A stretch of DNA of 64,000 nt from Cyanoderma ruficeps (taxonomy: Eukaryota > Chordata > Aves > Passeriformes > Timaliidae). Shown here piece by piece: positions 37,733-48,327 of this stretch. Location of the stretch: the NCBI GenBank assembly GCA_008694505.1, contig VZDJ01000216.1, positions 3,845,349-3,909,348 on the forward strand, in the 5' to 3' direction. Under the pieces are notes generated by a model, which saw only the letters and a list, made by a program, of their open reading frames with translations, was not told the DNA's origin and did no database searches. A program made the position numbers and the translations under genes. The stretch's first letter is position 1, and every line of letters begins with the position of its first letter.

Positions 37733-40700
37733 CTGTGAAACAAAGAGAACAGCCATTCAAAAGAGAGCCTGGAAAGACCCCAACCAAGGAGTCATTTTTC
37801 CATCTTAGGAGTCCATCTACATCATCTGTTGGAAGAGGAAACATACTTTTAAAATTCCTCTCACGACCCAGTGAGGTCTTAGAGGACCAAGTGGAAATGA
37901 TCATCTTATTTATTTAACTTTCTTTTATGAGTCTGATGCAATTTCCTTCAAGAGTTGGATGTTACTGTAGCTTCCACATAAATAATAAATGACAATAATA
38001 ATAAATAAGGCTCATTCTTAGACTGTTACTGGTAACACGGGACACCAGGTCCCGCTGGGCTTTGACAGAATGATGTCACACTACTGGTTTTTAGAAGTGC
38101 TGGATCCACATTTGGAGGGATGAGACAGGAGCCTGTGAATCACACCTAATTTCCACTAATCTTTATGGAGCAGAAGGATCTACCAGAGATAATTTCTGGG
38201 CACTTTCTGCAGTATAGAAATAATCCCAGTGAAGGAAAAAAAATTAATTTATTTTTTTCTGGAAAGGGGCAATTTTTTTTCTCTCGGCACTACTTTCAGA
38301 CATCAGGCTATTTTATGAGTTTTTGTTGCCCTTGTGTCCCCCTCCAAGCATTCTCTTACATCTCTTACAAGCTTGCTATGGACAGCTCCAATCCCAATTC
38401 ACAAAAAAGAATTTAAAAAGTGAGAAAAGCAGAACAGTGAGGGGGTTTGTTCAAGGATACACACACAACACATGGCTGTGTCAACCACACAGCTCACTCG
38501 AGGTTTGTTATCAAAAGAGAAACAATATCTCATTTACAAAGGGTTGCAGAAATACAAGACACTGGGTTGGCTGCCAGGAGCTTACAGCTGGAAGATATTA
38601 AACAAGGGCCAACAGGAGAGCAATAGGAAGCCACAATTCCTTAGGTTTATCAGATGTTTGCTTGGCTCAGGCACTATTTAACAATTATAGCAGTTTTCCC
38701 CAGCTGCCCCAGTCTTCTGTGGTTACAGGGTACTCACATCCACACGGCACAAAGTGCAGCACACCAGGGCACAGAAGAGCAGAACCACCACGGTGAGCAG
38801 AGCATACAAACCCCAGGGGCTCTTCTCACATGCCTGCTCCCTTTCTGCATGTAAAAATACATAATTAAATTAAATTAAAATTAAAAACAATAGCAGCATT
38901 GTTATAAGTATGAAGAGGCAAAACTTTATTCTGGAAAAAAAATAATTTTACAGGCTAACCAAAAATTCAGGTAGCAACAGGTACAGAGCCACGTTTGCCA
39001 TGCCGTTGGAATTGTCACTGGCATTCCCTGTCCTCCTCCAGAGGCTGGGGGTGGCTGCAGGTGGGTCAGCAAGGAGAATTCCACAAAGGCAGCTTCCACA
39101 CCACTGACAGCACCACACATTCCTGATGGGAGCAGAAAATGTTTTCCTGCAGTGTTGCTGCAGCCCTGAGGGCTCTGAATTATCCAAGAGCCGGGGCAGA
39201 GGTGAAAGGCACAGACAGAAGCTGTGGTGTGAACTGCACTGAGCAGAATAATGCTGGTGGAAAGGGTTTCAACTCTCTAAAATCTCAATTAATCCATATA
39301 TGGATGACACACTAATTAATAATCACATCCCTGCTTTTCAGACTACTGCCATTTCACCTCACTTTACTGAGTTGTTGCCCCAGTTGTGGGTGGTGGCACG
39401 CTAACACACTAATAAATAATCCACTAATTAATAAATAATGCACTAATCCAATAATTACATATAAATAACACACTAATTAATAATCACACCCTGTTTTGTC
39501 ATTTCCCCCACCTCACTTTACTGAGTTGTTGCCCCAGCTGTAGGTGGTGGCGCAGAATTTTGCAGACTGAAGGAAAATCCTCTGAGACTCTCAGGGCCTT
39601 TGTAAACATTATTTTACAAAGGCCTCAGCAAAGCCCAATGCACAGGGTTAAATTGCACCAGTCAGACCAAAATCAAGCACTCTCTTGCTGGTTCTGACTT
39701 CAGCCTAGCAAATGGGCACAGCACCATCCTACAGAAAAATTAAAAACTCATCATTGGAGCACAGAAAAGTAAAAACTCATCTTTATAGCATGGAAAAATC
39801 AAACCTCCTCTTTCACAGAGTGCTCAGTGTGTAAGGAGAGTATGTGAGAACATCTCTGCTGTGGTCTGTGGTGCTTGAAGCAAATGCCCCAGGACTTGCT
39901 TTGTGCTCCTGAGTGTGATCTGTAACACAAGACTTGCTAGAGAGAATGGTTTCTAAAAGCTGTTTATGTCACACTAAGGTGAAAGAATTGGTGCCGAAAG
40001 TACTTATTTATATCCTAAAACTGACAGATTGCACACTGTGAAGTGTTTGCTACCTTGTTTTGACCTTTTTTTCTTTTTCTACCTGCAGGATTATGGCAAG
40101 GTCTGAATTCCCCTCTGGTTGTACGAGGAAGGTGGAAACACAGAGGCTGTTTCTGTGTCCGAGCTCAACAGGGCACAAAGGAACCTGAGCCCGCTCTCCA
40201 AACTTTCCTAGGTTGGCCTGTCCCGACTGAAGTTCCAAAAGCTTTATGTCAACAACATAATAGATATTTGATGATTAAATGATGATGATTTTATGATTAA
40301 ACAAGCAAAAGGGTCGTACCTTTAACCAGCACCATGGTGCCGCCAGCTGAGAGCAGAGGGGAGCCCTTCACCTGCTGAGCACAGATGTAGTTATCACTGT
40401 CCTCTTCCTGTAGGTTGTGTAGAGTTATCACAATCCTATTTCTTTCTTTTGAATACTCCAAGCGATTCCCAAAGGCAGGAGAAACCTCTGACTTGTTCAC
40501 GTGTGACACAGACAGAACTCCACCAGGCTGCACCTGAGTCCTGAGCAAGTAGAACTCCTCATCTTCAGGTGAGCTTTTCAACACACAGGAGATGTTGACA
40601 GACTGGCCTGGCTCAGGGTTGGCATAGAGAGGTGACTGCTCCAGAGCCCTGCTGGATTTAGCTAAAAACAGAGAGATTAGTGGTTATCACATGCTTAACA

Positions 40701-43348
40701 CAGTGCATTTTAACTGGGGAGCAAGGGAACAGAACAGACAGAAAGAACAGACCATAGAAATGTAGATAATATGAATTTTTAAATGTGCTTCACACAGGCT
40801 TGGAGAAGAAGGATGTATTTTAGTACACCCTGGCGTATCTTTCTGTCTCAGGATCTAAAAGTAGGACTGACCAACAGGTGTAGCTGTTTGTAAAGGGTCT
40901 GCAGCTACCTAAAAAATGATTAAATACTGACCTCCTCTAAGGGAATACAGCCTGATCAGCATGTTCTGCAGCCATGCATCATTGCCTGATTTCTCTAGTG
41001 AGATGAAGCCATAGAGGGATCTGGGGGCTGTTGGTCTGGATCAAATCACACAGAGTGTGTCCCATCAATGTTGAAAATGGTCTGTGAGAATGAAGTGGTT
41101 ATTAATGGCTCACTGTCCAGCTGGGAAGACATTCCACTGTGTTCCTCTGAGGACAGCACTTGTTCCTCTTAACATTATCATTAAAGTGGATGAGGGAGTG
41201 AGGACAGAATTTATCATGTTTGTAAAGGGAAAGTTGTAAGCATTTCAGAGAAGAGCATCAGAATAAAACAGAGATATAAAGCAATTTAATAAAATAATTC
41301 AGAGAGACAATACACAATAAACAAGATCTGATTCATTTGAGAAAACGCAGCCAAGAAGTTTGAAAGGAGAAGCCTAAGAGAGGAGATTATAATCCTTAAT
41401 GGATAGTAATTACAATTACTATTGCTGATCAGCAATCCATTAGATTTCACATGCCTCGGGGACAGGAAAGGAAGAAAACCCTGTAAGCTTCAGGAAAGAT
41501 GTTTCAGTCAGAAGTCTCATTGCAAGGACAGGTACATGGAGGAATAAACTGCCAAAGAATAGTGTGGACTCAACCCTCTTCTAATGGAAAAAAAAAAAAA
41601 GACAGAAAAATTGTTCCCCCAACCAGAAACACCTGCCAAAAGAAGCACTTCTGCGCATTCAGCAACTCCTCACTACCAAAAAAAAACCCCTTTACCCACT
41701 CATGCCCACCTTGCAGACCCTGCCTAACACCAGCTTTCCAATTATTACCAATTTGTCATTTAAGACGAATTAGTAAAAACAAAAGAGATTTGCAAAAACA
41801 ACTGGTACCAAAACCCCCCTTCTTTGCTCTGCTAGTCATTTAAAAAGATTAAACAGGCTGTTTTGGAAAGAGCTGTGAGACCTCACTGTTTCCAAACTGC
41901 TGCAGCAACCTATGTGACTCATGTGGAAATTTGTACTTGGAATTAATGAGTCATAAATTAATCTTCTAGGATGCTTTGGGGGGTTTTTTTGGTACCATAC
42001 TCTCTCATGTTTTTTCTTCATTGTTTCAGGGAGCAAACCCACACATTCCTTCAAACCTGTACATGACCTGGCAGACACAGAAGAAGTTCTGTCAGACTCG
42101 CCCACCCATTGTGTCTTTTTCCAATCTTTGATTTCAAATATAGATCTGTATTTACCTTTATTTAAAGGTGGAATTGCAATACCTTTGACCACTACTATGG
42201 TTTTCTTCCCATGTACATATTTGTAACTGCCATTGGTTTTAACCATCTCGAAGCATAGGTAGATTTTGGAATCAGATTCCTGTAACCTGTGCAGGGTTAT
42301 CCTGAGATTCTCCCCTTCCTCTGAATACTCAGAGCGATTAGTAAATTCAGGATTGATCTTTGGAGGTTCCTTCTTGGGAAAATTTATCACATTGACATTC
42401 TGTCTGATAGCTTTCAAGTACATCATCACTTGATTTTGTGAACCGTTCTTTGGGCAAGTTATGCTGATGGAGTCTCCTTCCCAAGCACTGATAACATCTG
42501 TTGGCTGTTCATTTCCTCCACCTAAAAATAAGAAATGCAATTGAAATTGTAATATCAGAGTTCCTCTTGGTCTGTTCTTATCAAAGTAGGTTTCAAAACC
42601 AACTCCTCCATCAACAGAACTGCTCTGCAAGAGTGGACCTCAGTCTCCTTATGCTGGACATGTAATTTCTGGCACTTGTAGTGCCTTTCATGCCCATTGA
42701 CCTGAGCAATTCAGCACCTTCCTAAGCTTCAAAGGCCTTGGCAAAAAAGTGGCTTCTGTTATTCACACAGAAAATTTAGTTCTCCCTGTAGATTCCCAAG
42801 ATGATCCTATTGATTCTTAAAAGACAAGCTGCAGTAAACTCAGCCTAATAATTGGTTTCAGATCGAAATCAGGAATTTAAAAGTAAGAAAAAGTGGCAGA
42901 AAATGGAAGAAAACACACTCGTCTTTTTAAAGTGGCATTTAATAACATCAGGGAACTGGATAACACAGATTTTCAGATTCAATACAGGAAGAGGGCTGCA
43001 GAAGGTTTAAGTCCAATGTGTTTTAAGAAACAAAGGCATGCAAATGTAGAATGAGACCCTTGGAGAAACTGAACGGGGAGTACTTGCGCAATGAATAGCG
43101 AGGAATAGAGAGATCAAATGGGAAACACCTGAGAGAAGCTACATCAGAAGCAAAGGAAGAAAAGTTAAATAGAGAGCATTGCATGTCTAAGACAAACATA
43201 GTTTAGAAAAGGTTGGAAAAAAGGAAAGAAAATATTGAAATGTAAGCAGTTTAAGAGCATCGATGTCGTACGTACCGTCCTGGGCAGGGAAGCAGGGGAG
43301 AAGCAGAAGAAAGAGGGATGCATTTGGCAGACACAACGTCCACAGCAT
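37619..43348 (-). CDS. CD7: CD7, T-cell/NK-cell Ig-superfamily receptor (5 exons)
   Basis: Five exons join in frame: 43348-43276 (leader), 42521-42183 (Ig 1), 40661-40320 (Ig 2), 38844-38738 (membrane) and 37732-37619 (tail), about 324 residues. CD7 is a type I membrane co-receptor of T and NK cells; the mammalian protein binds SECTM1. Identity rests on the second Ig domain (EQSPLYANPEPGQSVNISC, as in the human QSP...SVNITC start) and on the tail NVVYEDMSFNSRRSTL, which matches human VVYEDMSHSRCNTL. YEDM is a YxxM motif of the kind that binds PI3-kinase p85. Human CD7 is 240 residues with one Ig domain; here two V-like exons of equal phase (1-1) lie in tandem. An alternative donor at 42156 would add nine residues after Ig 1. 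The next gene upstream has the same orientation. Confidence 0.9.
38738..38844 (-). CDS. CD7: CD7 exon 4, transmembrane segment
   Basis: After the acceptor ACATGCAG the frame reads EREQACEKSPWG, then the hydrophobic span LYALLTVVVLLFCALVCCTL, then CRVD, and stops at the donor GAT|GTGAGT in phase 0. Cysteines at the inner face could be palmitoylated. The long proline-rich stalk of human CD7 is absent. Confidence 0.88.
39307..39552. repeat. 161-bp-offset duplication in CD7 intron 3
   Basis: ACACACTAATTAATAATCACA minus its last base begins both copies (39307 and 39468), and TTACTGAGTTGTTGCCCCAG closes both. AT-rich CACTAAT repeats lie between. It is intronic, with no coding effect. Confidence 0.85.
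40320..40661 (-). CDS. CD7: CD7 exon 3, second Ig V-like domain
   Basis: The acceptor CTCTGTTTTTAG leads into AKSSRALEQSPLYANPEPGQ. The core cysteines are in NISCVLK and NYICAQQ, with IVITLHNLQEEDSDNYIC as the V-set signature and an ending MVLVKG at AAAG|GTACGA. This is the domain closest to the human CD7 Ig domain and is membrane-proximal. The phase is 1-1. Confidence 0.9.
42183..42521 (-). CDS. CD7: CD7 exon 2, first Ig V-like domain
   Basis: The acceptor TTCTTATTTTTAG precedes GGGNEQPTDVISAWEGDSIS. The core cysteines are in SITCPKNG and IYLCFEM, with the V-set signature LRITLHRLQESDSKIYLC between them and an ending TIVVVKG. Potential N-glycosylation sites are present (for example NGS and NRS). 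The phase is 1-1, and the length of 113 codons nearly equals exon 3 (114). A second donor at AAAG|GTAAAT (42156) is also in phase 1. This domain has no counterpart in human CD7. Confidence 0.85.
43276..43348 (-). CDS. CD7: CD7 exon 1, signal peptide
   Basis: The ATG at 43348 (A at -3) opens MLWTLCLPNASLFLLLLPCF and then PAQD, a hydrophobic leader with a probable cut near the Ala-Gln. The exon ends in phase 1 at GACG|GTACGT. The frame stays open upstream but has no other ATG, which decides the start. Confidence 0.85.
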
Positions 43349-43990
43349 TTTCAAAGATCTTTTGAGTTGCTCCCTCAATCTGACCAATGAGTTCAAGTCC
43401 TGAGGAAGGAGTCGTAAGCCCCAGGTGGGGTGGTTGCCGGCCAGTTATTGGAGCTGCCTACTGAAAGATGTCAGCTTTTGGCTTTTTTCTACTGAAAGAA
43501 GTTTTGCTTTTGGTTTGGTGTCATAATGATTGTTCATAATGAGGGTGAAGAGCGTGAAGAGCCATTTCTCTGGGAGGGGCATCTTGGGTTTTTTCACAAT
43601 TAAACCACCCCTGGTTTCCTGCTGCTGAGCAACACCCAGCCCCCAGTAGAAAGTTGTCTATGAGGAGCACCTGCCTCCCCTCTGAAGACAATTGAGAAAA
43701 GGGAGGCTCAAATTTGCTCTTCCCAGTGCCAAAGTCAGACAGTTGTTCCCCAATTGTGGTCTCCCTGGAAATGCAGGGGCTTGGTACAATCAGTTCAGTT
43801 TGTCGAGACTCCCACAGGCTTAGATTGGCGGCTGCAGATGCAAACGTCTTGGCTTTGTAAAGAGAAAGGAAGTGAGAGATGCTTCATTACTTCAGGAAAA
43901 CTCTCAATTATTATACTAGCCCTGCACACAAATCAGCAGATCTGATCTGCATCTTGGCAATGATATTGCGAATAATTCCCAAGCAGGAGG
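43349..43990. promoter_or_regulatory. CD7 5' flank / probable promoter
   Basis: This is the upstream flank of CD7 on the minus strand. No CpG island and no clear TATA box at the expected distance were seen. A 30-base direct repeat, CTACTGAAAGA followed by CTTTTGG, occurs at 43460 and 43490. Promoter function is inferred from position. Confidence 0.4.
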
Positions 43991-44255
43991 AGCTGGAGTT
44001 TCTTCGGGAAACACCAGCCACTCACACCCAGCTTCCCCCAGGGCAGACCTGACCCACAAACCAGCCCACCTGGCATCCCCAGCAGGAGAAAGAGGATTTG
44101 ACAGGAAAACTGTAGAACCCTAACAAGGTGTTTTGATCTTCTTGCTAAAAGGATCTATTTGAGGAAACATCCTTGCCTGAAACTTTCAGGCCTTTCCTTC
44201 TCCCTTAACTTCATTGCAAAACCAAGACAATAAACAATTCCAGTCTTTACCAAGA
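43991..44255. repeat. Duplicated block upstream of CD7
   Basis: This block matches 54651-54907 in the same orientation along its whole length, sharing GGGCAGACCTGACCCACAAA, CCAGCCCACCTG and CTGAAACTTTCAGG. It lies about 0.65 kb upstream of the CD7 start codon. On the minus strand both copies read QxSCQIxFLLL and then a phase-1 AG|GTGGGC donor, like a signal-peptide exon, but neither has an in-frame ATG. Confidence 0.8.
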
Positions 44256-44509
44256 CAATAAAGCCTTTTCCACCATAGCAAAGTACTCTCTCAAAGTGAG
44301 AATTAAACTTGAAAGCCAGAAAGCCAATTATATTCCAAATGTCTACTTAACAAGTAGAAAGAGCAACAATTTCTAAGAGAAGAGATTGGCTCCGAGATAG
44401 GGGCACTTAAAGAAGATGGTGTGAGCACCTTGTTGACATTTCTCCCATGCCAAAGCATCTATACACAGATATAAAGAGTCAGTGCAAGGTACCTGTGAGA
44501 AATTCTGCT

Positions 44510-45139
44510 TGTCTTAGGTTGCAATGCAAGCTGTAACCAGCAGTGTGGATTCTATCACCAGCTGTTAAACCAGCTGGGGCCGTGTTCTTTATGTCTTCCA
44601 GGACCCATCCTCCCTCCAGGGGATATCTGCTGTTCATGGGCCATCCAGGCTCACTGCAGGGCTGAGACAATTCCATCATCCCATGGGGAGAGGCTCCACC
44701 CAGGGGGAGGAGCCCAGCATTCCTACCTGGATCAAAGCTGGGATTCAGAACACCAGCACAGCCTGTCTGCACTGGATTCCCAGAGGGAGCCCAGACCCAT
44801 CTCAGCACCACTGGACCCTTCTCCAGGATCATCTCTGCTCCAACAGAACCACATCAGTCACTGCAGGAGGACTTGATTGGACTGCTCCAAACACCCTGAC
44901 CAACAGGGGGTCAAGTTTTATTCTGACTCTGTCAGTATTTTCTTTTTGTCTGTTTGCTTTTTTGTACTATTACATTTTTATTTTAATTTCCCTAGTAATG
45001 AACTGTTATTCCTATTCCCATACCTTTGCCTGGAAGCCCCTTAATTTCAAAATTGTAATGATTCAGAGGGAGGGGGTTTACATCTTCAAGGGAGGCACCT
45101 GCCTTCCTTAGCAGACACCTGTCTTTCCAAACCAAGACA
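44510..45139. mobile_element. Solo LTR, family B (inverted copy)
   Basis: It is the reverse complement of the element at 13542-14237. Termini are TGTCTTAGG and CCAAGACA, and the shared body includes CTTCTCCAGGATCATCTCTG. It lacks part of the region near its left end. Flanks CTGCT and CCGGG do not match, so no target duplication is visible. The frames seen inside it are shared with the other copy and are not genes. Confidence 0.75.
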
Positions 45140-45774
45140 CCGGGCAGGGAAATGCCCACTCCGGATGCTTTTGTGTCTCCCCAAGGGGTGAAGGGTTGGG
45201 CCTTGAGCAGTGGGGGGATCATGCCAGGATCCAGCATGAGCAGCAAACAGGAGAGATCCCAGCTCAGAGAGGCCCCATTCAGAAGAAGGTCACCATTCCA
45301 GGAGAGCTGCAAGGTCTGATTTTTCACCATTGTTTTTAGGGTCACAAGGGAGGGGCTTCAGTCTCAAAAGTGTTTCATCTTGGCCCCACTTTGGACTGAT
45401 ATACATTCATTGAAAGTGTGAGAACAGGGATGCTGTGCCATTCAGGCAAGAAAAATCATATCCAAGGCTGCTCCTAAGGAAACCAGGAGCTTCTTGGACA
45501 GCAGCAGTGCCTGGGAGCAGACAGTGTTTCTGATAAACTCCAGAGGAGCAGAGCCAGGGGCTGCTCATCAAGGCTGAGGTTGAACAAGGCTGCTCATCAA
45601 AGTGAGGCCTGGAAAAGGGAGGATGCACCACCACACAGTGAATGGCCAACGTTTAAGATGAAGTTTTATTGTAATTATTATGACACCTCAAATGAAAAAA
45701 CAGCTATCAGATTATGGCTTTTGGTGAGTTAGGCCTTTTAGTATTGTTTGTCATTTTTCCATTCCATAAGACAA

Positions 45775-45836
45775 AATAAGATCATCTTTTAGGTCCCTTC
45801 CAACACAAACCATTCCATGATCCTATGATTAGAAAT
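45775..45836 (+). mobile_element. CR1 LINE 3' tail
   Basis: GGTCCCTTCCAACACAAACC followed by ATTCCATGATCCTATGATT is the usual CR1 3' end with its terminal near-octamer repeat. Only the tail is clear. Confidence 0.75.
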
Positions 45837-48139
45837 ATTTGCCCCTATGTGTATATTCAATAGGAAAATGCACTTGCTGAGGATAAACACTGTAGATTTT
45901 TAAAGCAACTTCTCACTGCTTTTCCTGAGATGTGGCACCTTTGGTGTGCACCAGCACAACACAGCTCCAAAGGAGCAAAGTGGAACAGTTGGTGGGGATG
46001 TCCCCAAATACCACAATCTGCATAATCACCCATAAGAAGAAGAGATGTGAAGGAAAGAGTGTTTGAGTGAGACATAAAGATCAGTCTGTGACTTGTGTTT
46101 CCTAAGTGATCTCACTGAGGTGCCCATATAACTTTTCCTCTCAAAACATGTCCAGCTCTCTGGCCCCAACTGCTGTTACACAGTAGAAATTAAATCTGCA
46201 CATCACTAAACCTGAACACCTCAAGTTAATACAATGCAATTTCCAAAGAAAACCTTCCTCACTCCTTTTACACAGCTCTACACTGTCAAAAGCTGCCAGC
46301 AGTTTTGTTGAGGTGAAAAAAAATGGAAGTGAAATTGTGATAAGGTGCTACATAAAGAGAAAAAGTCTTTTGCCTTTTATTTCTTTGTTCATCCACAGTC
46401 TGGCCTTTTTACAGGCAACCTTAGTTTTGATTTACTAAGTAAACATAACATTTCCCATGATAAAACACAGCTGACAAGTGGATCATCAACACCACAAACT
46501 CAGTAAATACCTAGAAGCCTTGGAATACCTGGATTGTCAACCCTTCAGGAACATTTGACTGCATTTCACCACATTAAAATTGAAAATTTGCATCAAATCA
46601 GCTGAGGACTGAGTTAAAAGTGTGAGTGTAAAGCCCTGACAGGGGAAAAAGTCCTCTCCAACCCAAAAAAGTCTCCTTTGCCAAACAAAAGGTAAGTTTA
46701 AGCACAGAGGCCCTTCTATCTAAAACTTAATTATTAAAATTATTTGGAACTTTTACATTAAGAACTTTTCCTTTAGGTTTGACTGTAGCAAAGTTCAAGA
46801 GGGACACAATGCTTTACATCCTTTGGGATTTCCTGCTGGAAGTTTCAGCTACAGGTTTATGGGGAACTAAACCATGGAATAGCGACTCAGCAAATGTTCA
46901 CACTGCTTCAGGAATTTGCTTTTCCACTTGTGCTGACACATTTTCGCTCAACAGTCCTGATATCAAATTAGATGCAATGCAAAAATTGAAGATTTATGCA
47001 AATCAAGTGGGAATGTGGAATTATTTAAAGATACCAAGCACCCAAGGGGATTCCTGAGAGGCTGGATTTGTTGCACGCCGTCTAAACTTGCATAATTTGT
47101 CAGGAAGGTTGATTGCAGAGTTCTGTTCAGCCTGGGGTAAGGCCAAGGGCTCTCTCCCATTCCTGAGGGAGCTGGGCACAGCCTCCCACCCACCCCTGCA
47201 CAGGAACAAACACCCAGATATGTCCTCAGCCTGCAGGTGGGGGGAAAATCAAGCGTCTCTTCAAAAAACCAAACTCTTAAAAGTTGAATCGAGCAGCCAG
47301 CTGTGCAAAAGGCTTTGGTGAATCCAGAGATGACCTGAGAATTAAAAAAATACAGATACCCAGGCGGTGCTGTGGTGTTACCAAGTGAAAGCCATGCAGA
47401 GAGCATGGGAAGCATTTCAGAGCAGCTCACACTTCCAGCCACAGAGAGAATTCAGCTGGTTTCAGCCTGTGCTGCCCAGTCAGCCACACACCCGGGGGTG
47501 CCTGCTGCCTGCAGCCAAGCACCAGGAGAGGATGGGGGCTCCTCATGCTGCTCATGCTGCTCACAAAGGCCTGGGGCTGGACAAGAGTGGCAGTGCTCGG
47601 GGAAGGAGTGGATGCAGTGAAGGTACATTAGTGCAAACAGGACTTTTGTGACTACAAATAGAGCAGCTCTCATGGACAATCAGTCTGTGTTCAGCTGGTC
47701 GCTGTACATCATGAGAGAGGAGGAGGATGCTGCTGGTGCAGAGATTTTCTCCCTTGTAGATGGTTATCAAACAGAAGTGGAGCTTCCTCTGAACAGTCTG
47801 TCATGCCTAAAAGCTGCAGAATTGAAAACAAAAATACGTGAGGTCACCAAAGAAATTGGTAGATTCCACTTAGAATTCTAAACAAAGTGCCTGTATTTGT
47901 GAAGTCCTCCAGGCATCTCACCTCTCCCATCTGCTACTGGGCCACCCCTTGCTCCACAAAGGGGGCAGCAGCTTCACAGCCATGAACGTGGGTTCAAGAC
48001 TCTGCTGTGACCCTGCCCTGGTGCTGTGACCCATCAGCCTCTGCCTTAGAGGGGCTCTAGGACAGACCTGAGACATCACTGGACGTTGCACCCCAGAGCA
48101 GGACCTCAGGGCAGTCATTACTGGTAAATTTTTTACCCC
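45837..48139. other. Spacer between CD7 and its upstream neighbour
   Basis: No convincing exon was seen. A plus-strand frame at 47672-47881 is listed separately. A 159-codon minus-strand frame at 46963-47442 has no recognisable domain and no splice support. Confidence 0.4.
47672..47881 (+). other. Unassigned short open frame
   Basis: From the ATG at 47672 the frame MDNQSVFSWSLYIMREEEDA runs 69 codons to a stop, with an acidic then lysine-rich composition (ELKTKIREVTKEIGRF). It is preceded by a weak acceptor-like ACTACAAATAG. No domain was recognised and no partner exon found. It may be chance or a decayed repeat gene. Confidence 0.15.
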
Positions 48140-48327
48140 TCACACCAATATATCCATTAATCTATTGATATTACAACACCAGTGAAACTGGTTTAGTGCT
48201 GCCTTTGGTGGGCTTTGCAAGCCCTTGTGCACCTCCTCCTGTAACAAATTCAGACTTGGAAATTCAGTCCTTTGACTCTCAGGAAGAAATAACCAGCATC
48301 TGTTTCTAGGGGATGGAAGTTGAGTAA
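48140..48327 (-). CDS. Neighbour gene, candidate last exon (tail)
   Basis: After GGCTCCTCTCAG a frame in the required phase 1 stays open for about 62 codons to TGA at 48142-48140, beginning VTQLPSPRNRCWLFLPESQR. Another acceptor 23 bases downstream (CCATCCCCTAG) would give a shorter tail ending FQV. Neither tail has a recognised signalling motif. The exon could lie elsewhere. Confidence 0.35.

Noticed and set aside
46963..47442. 159-codon minus-strand frame in the spacer
   Set aside because: It is tempting as a tail exon of the CD7 neighbour, but it has no acceptor in phase 1 and no tail-like features.
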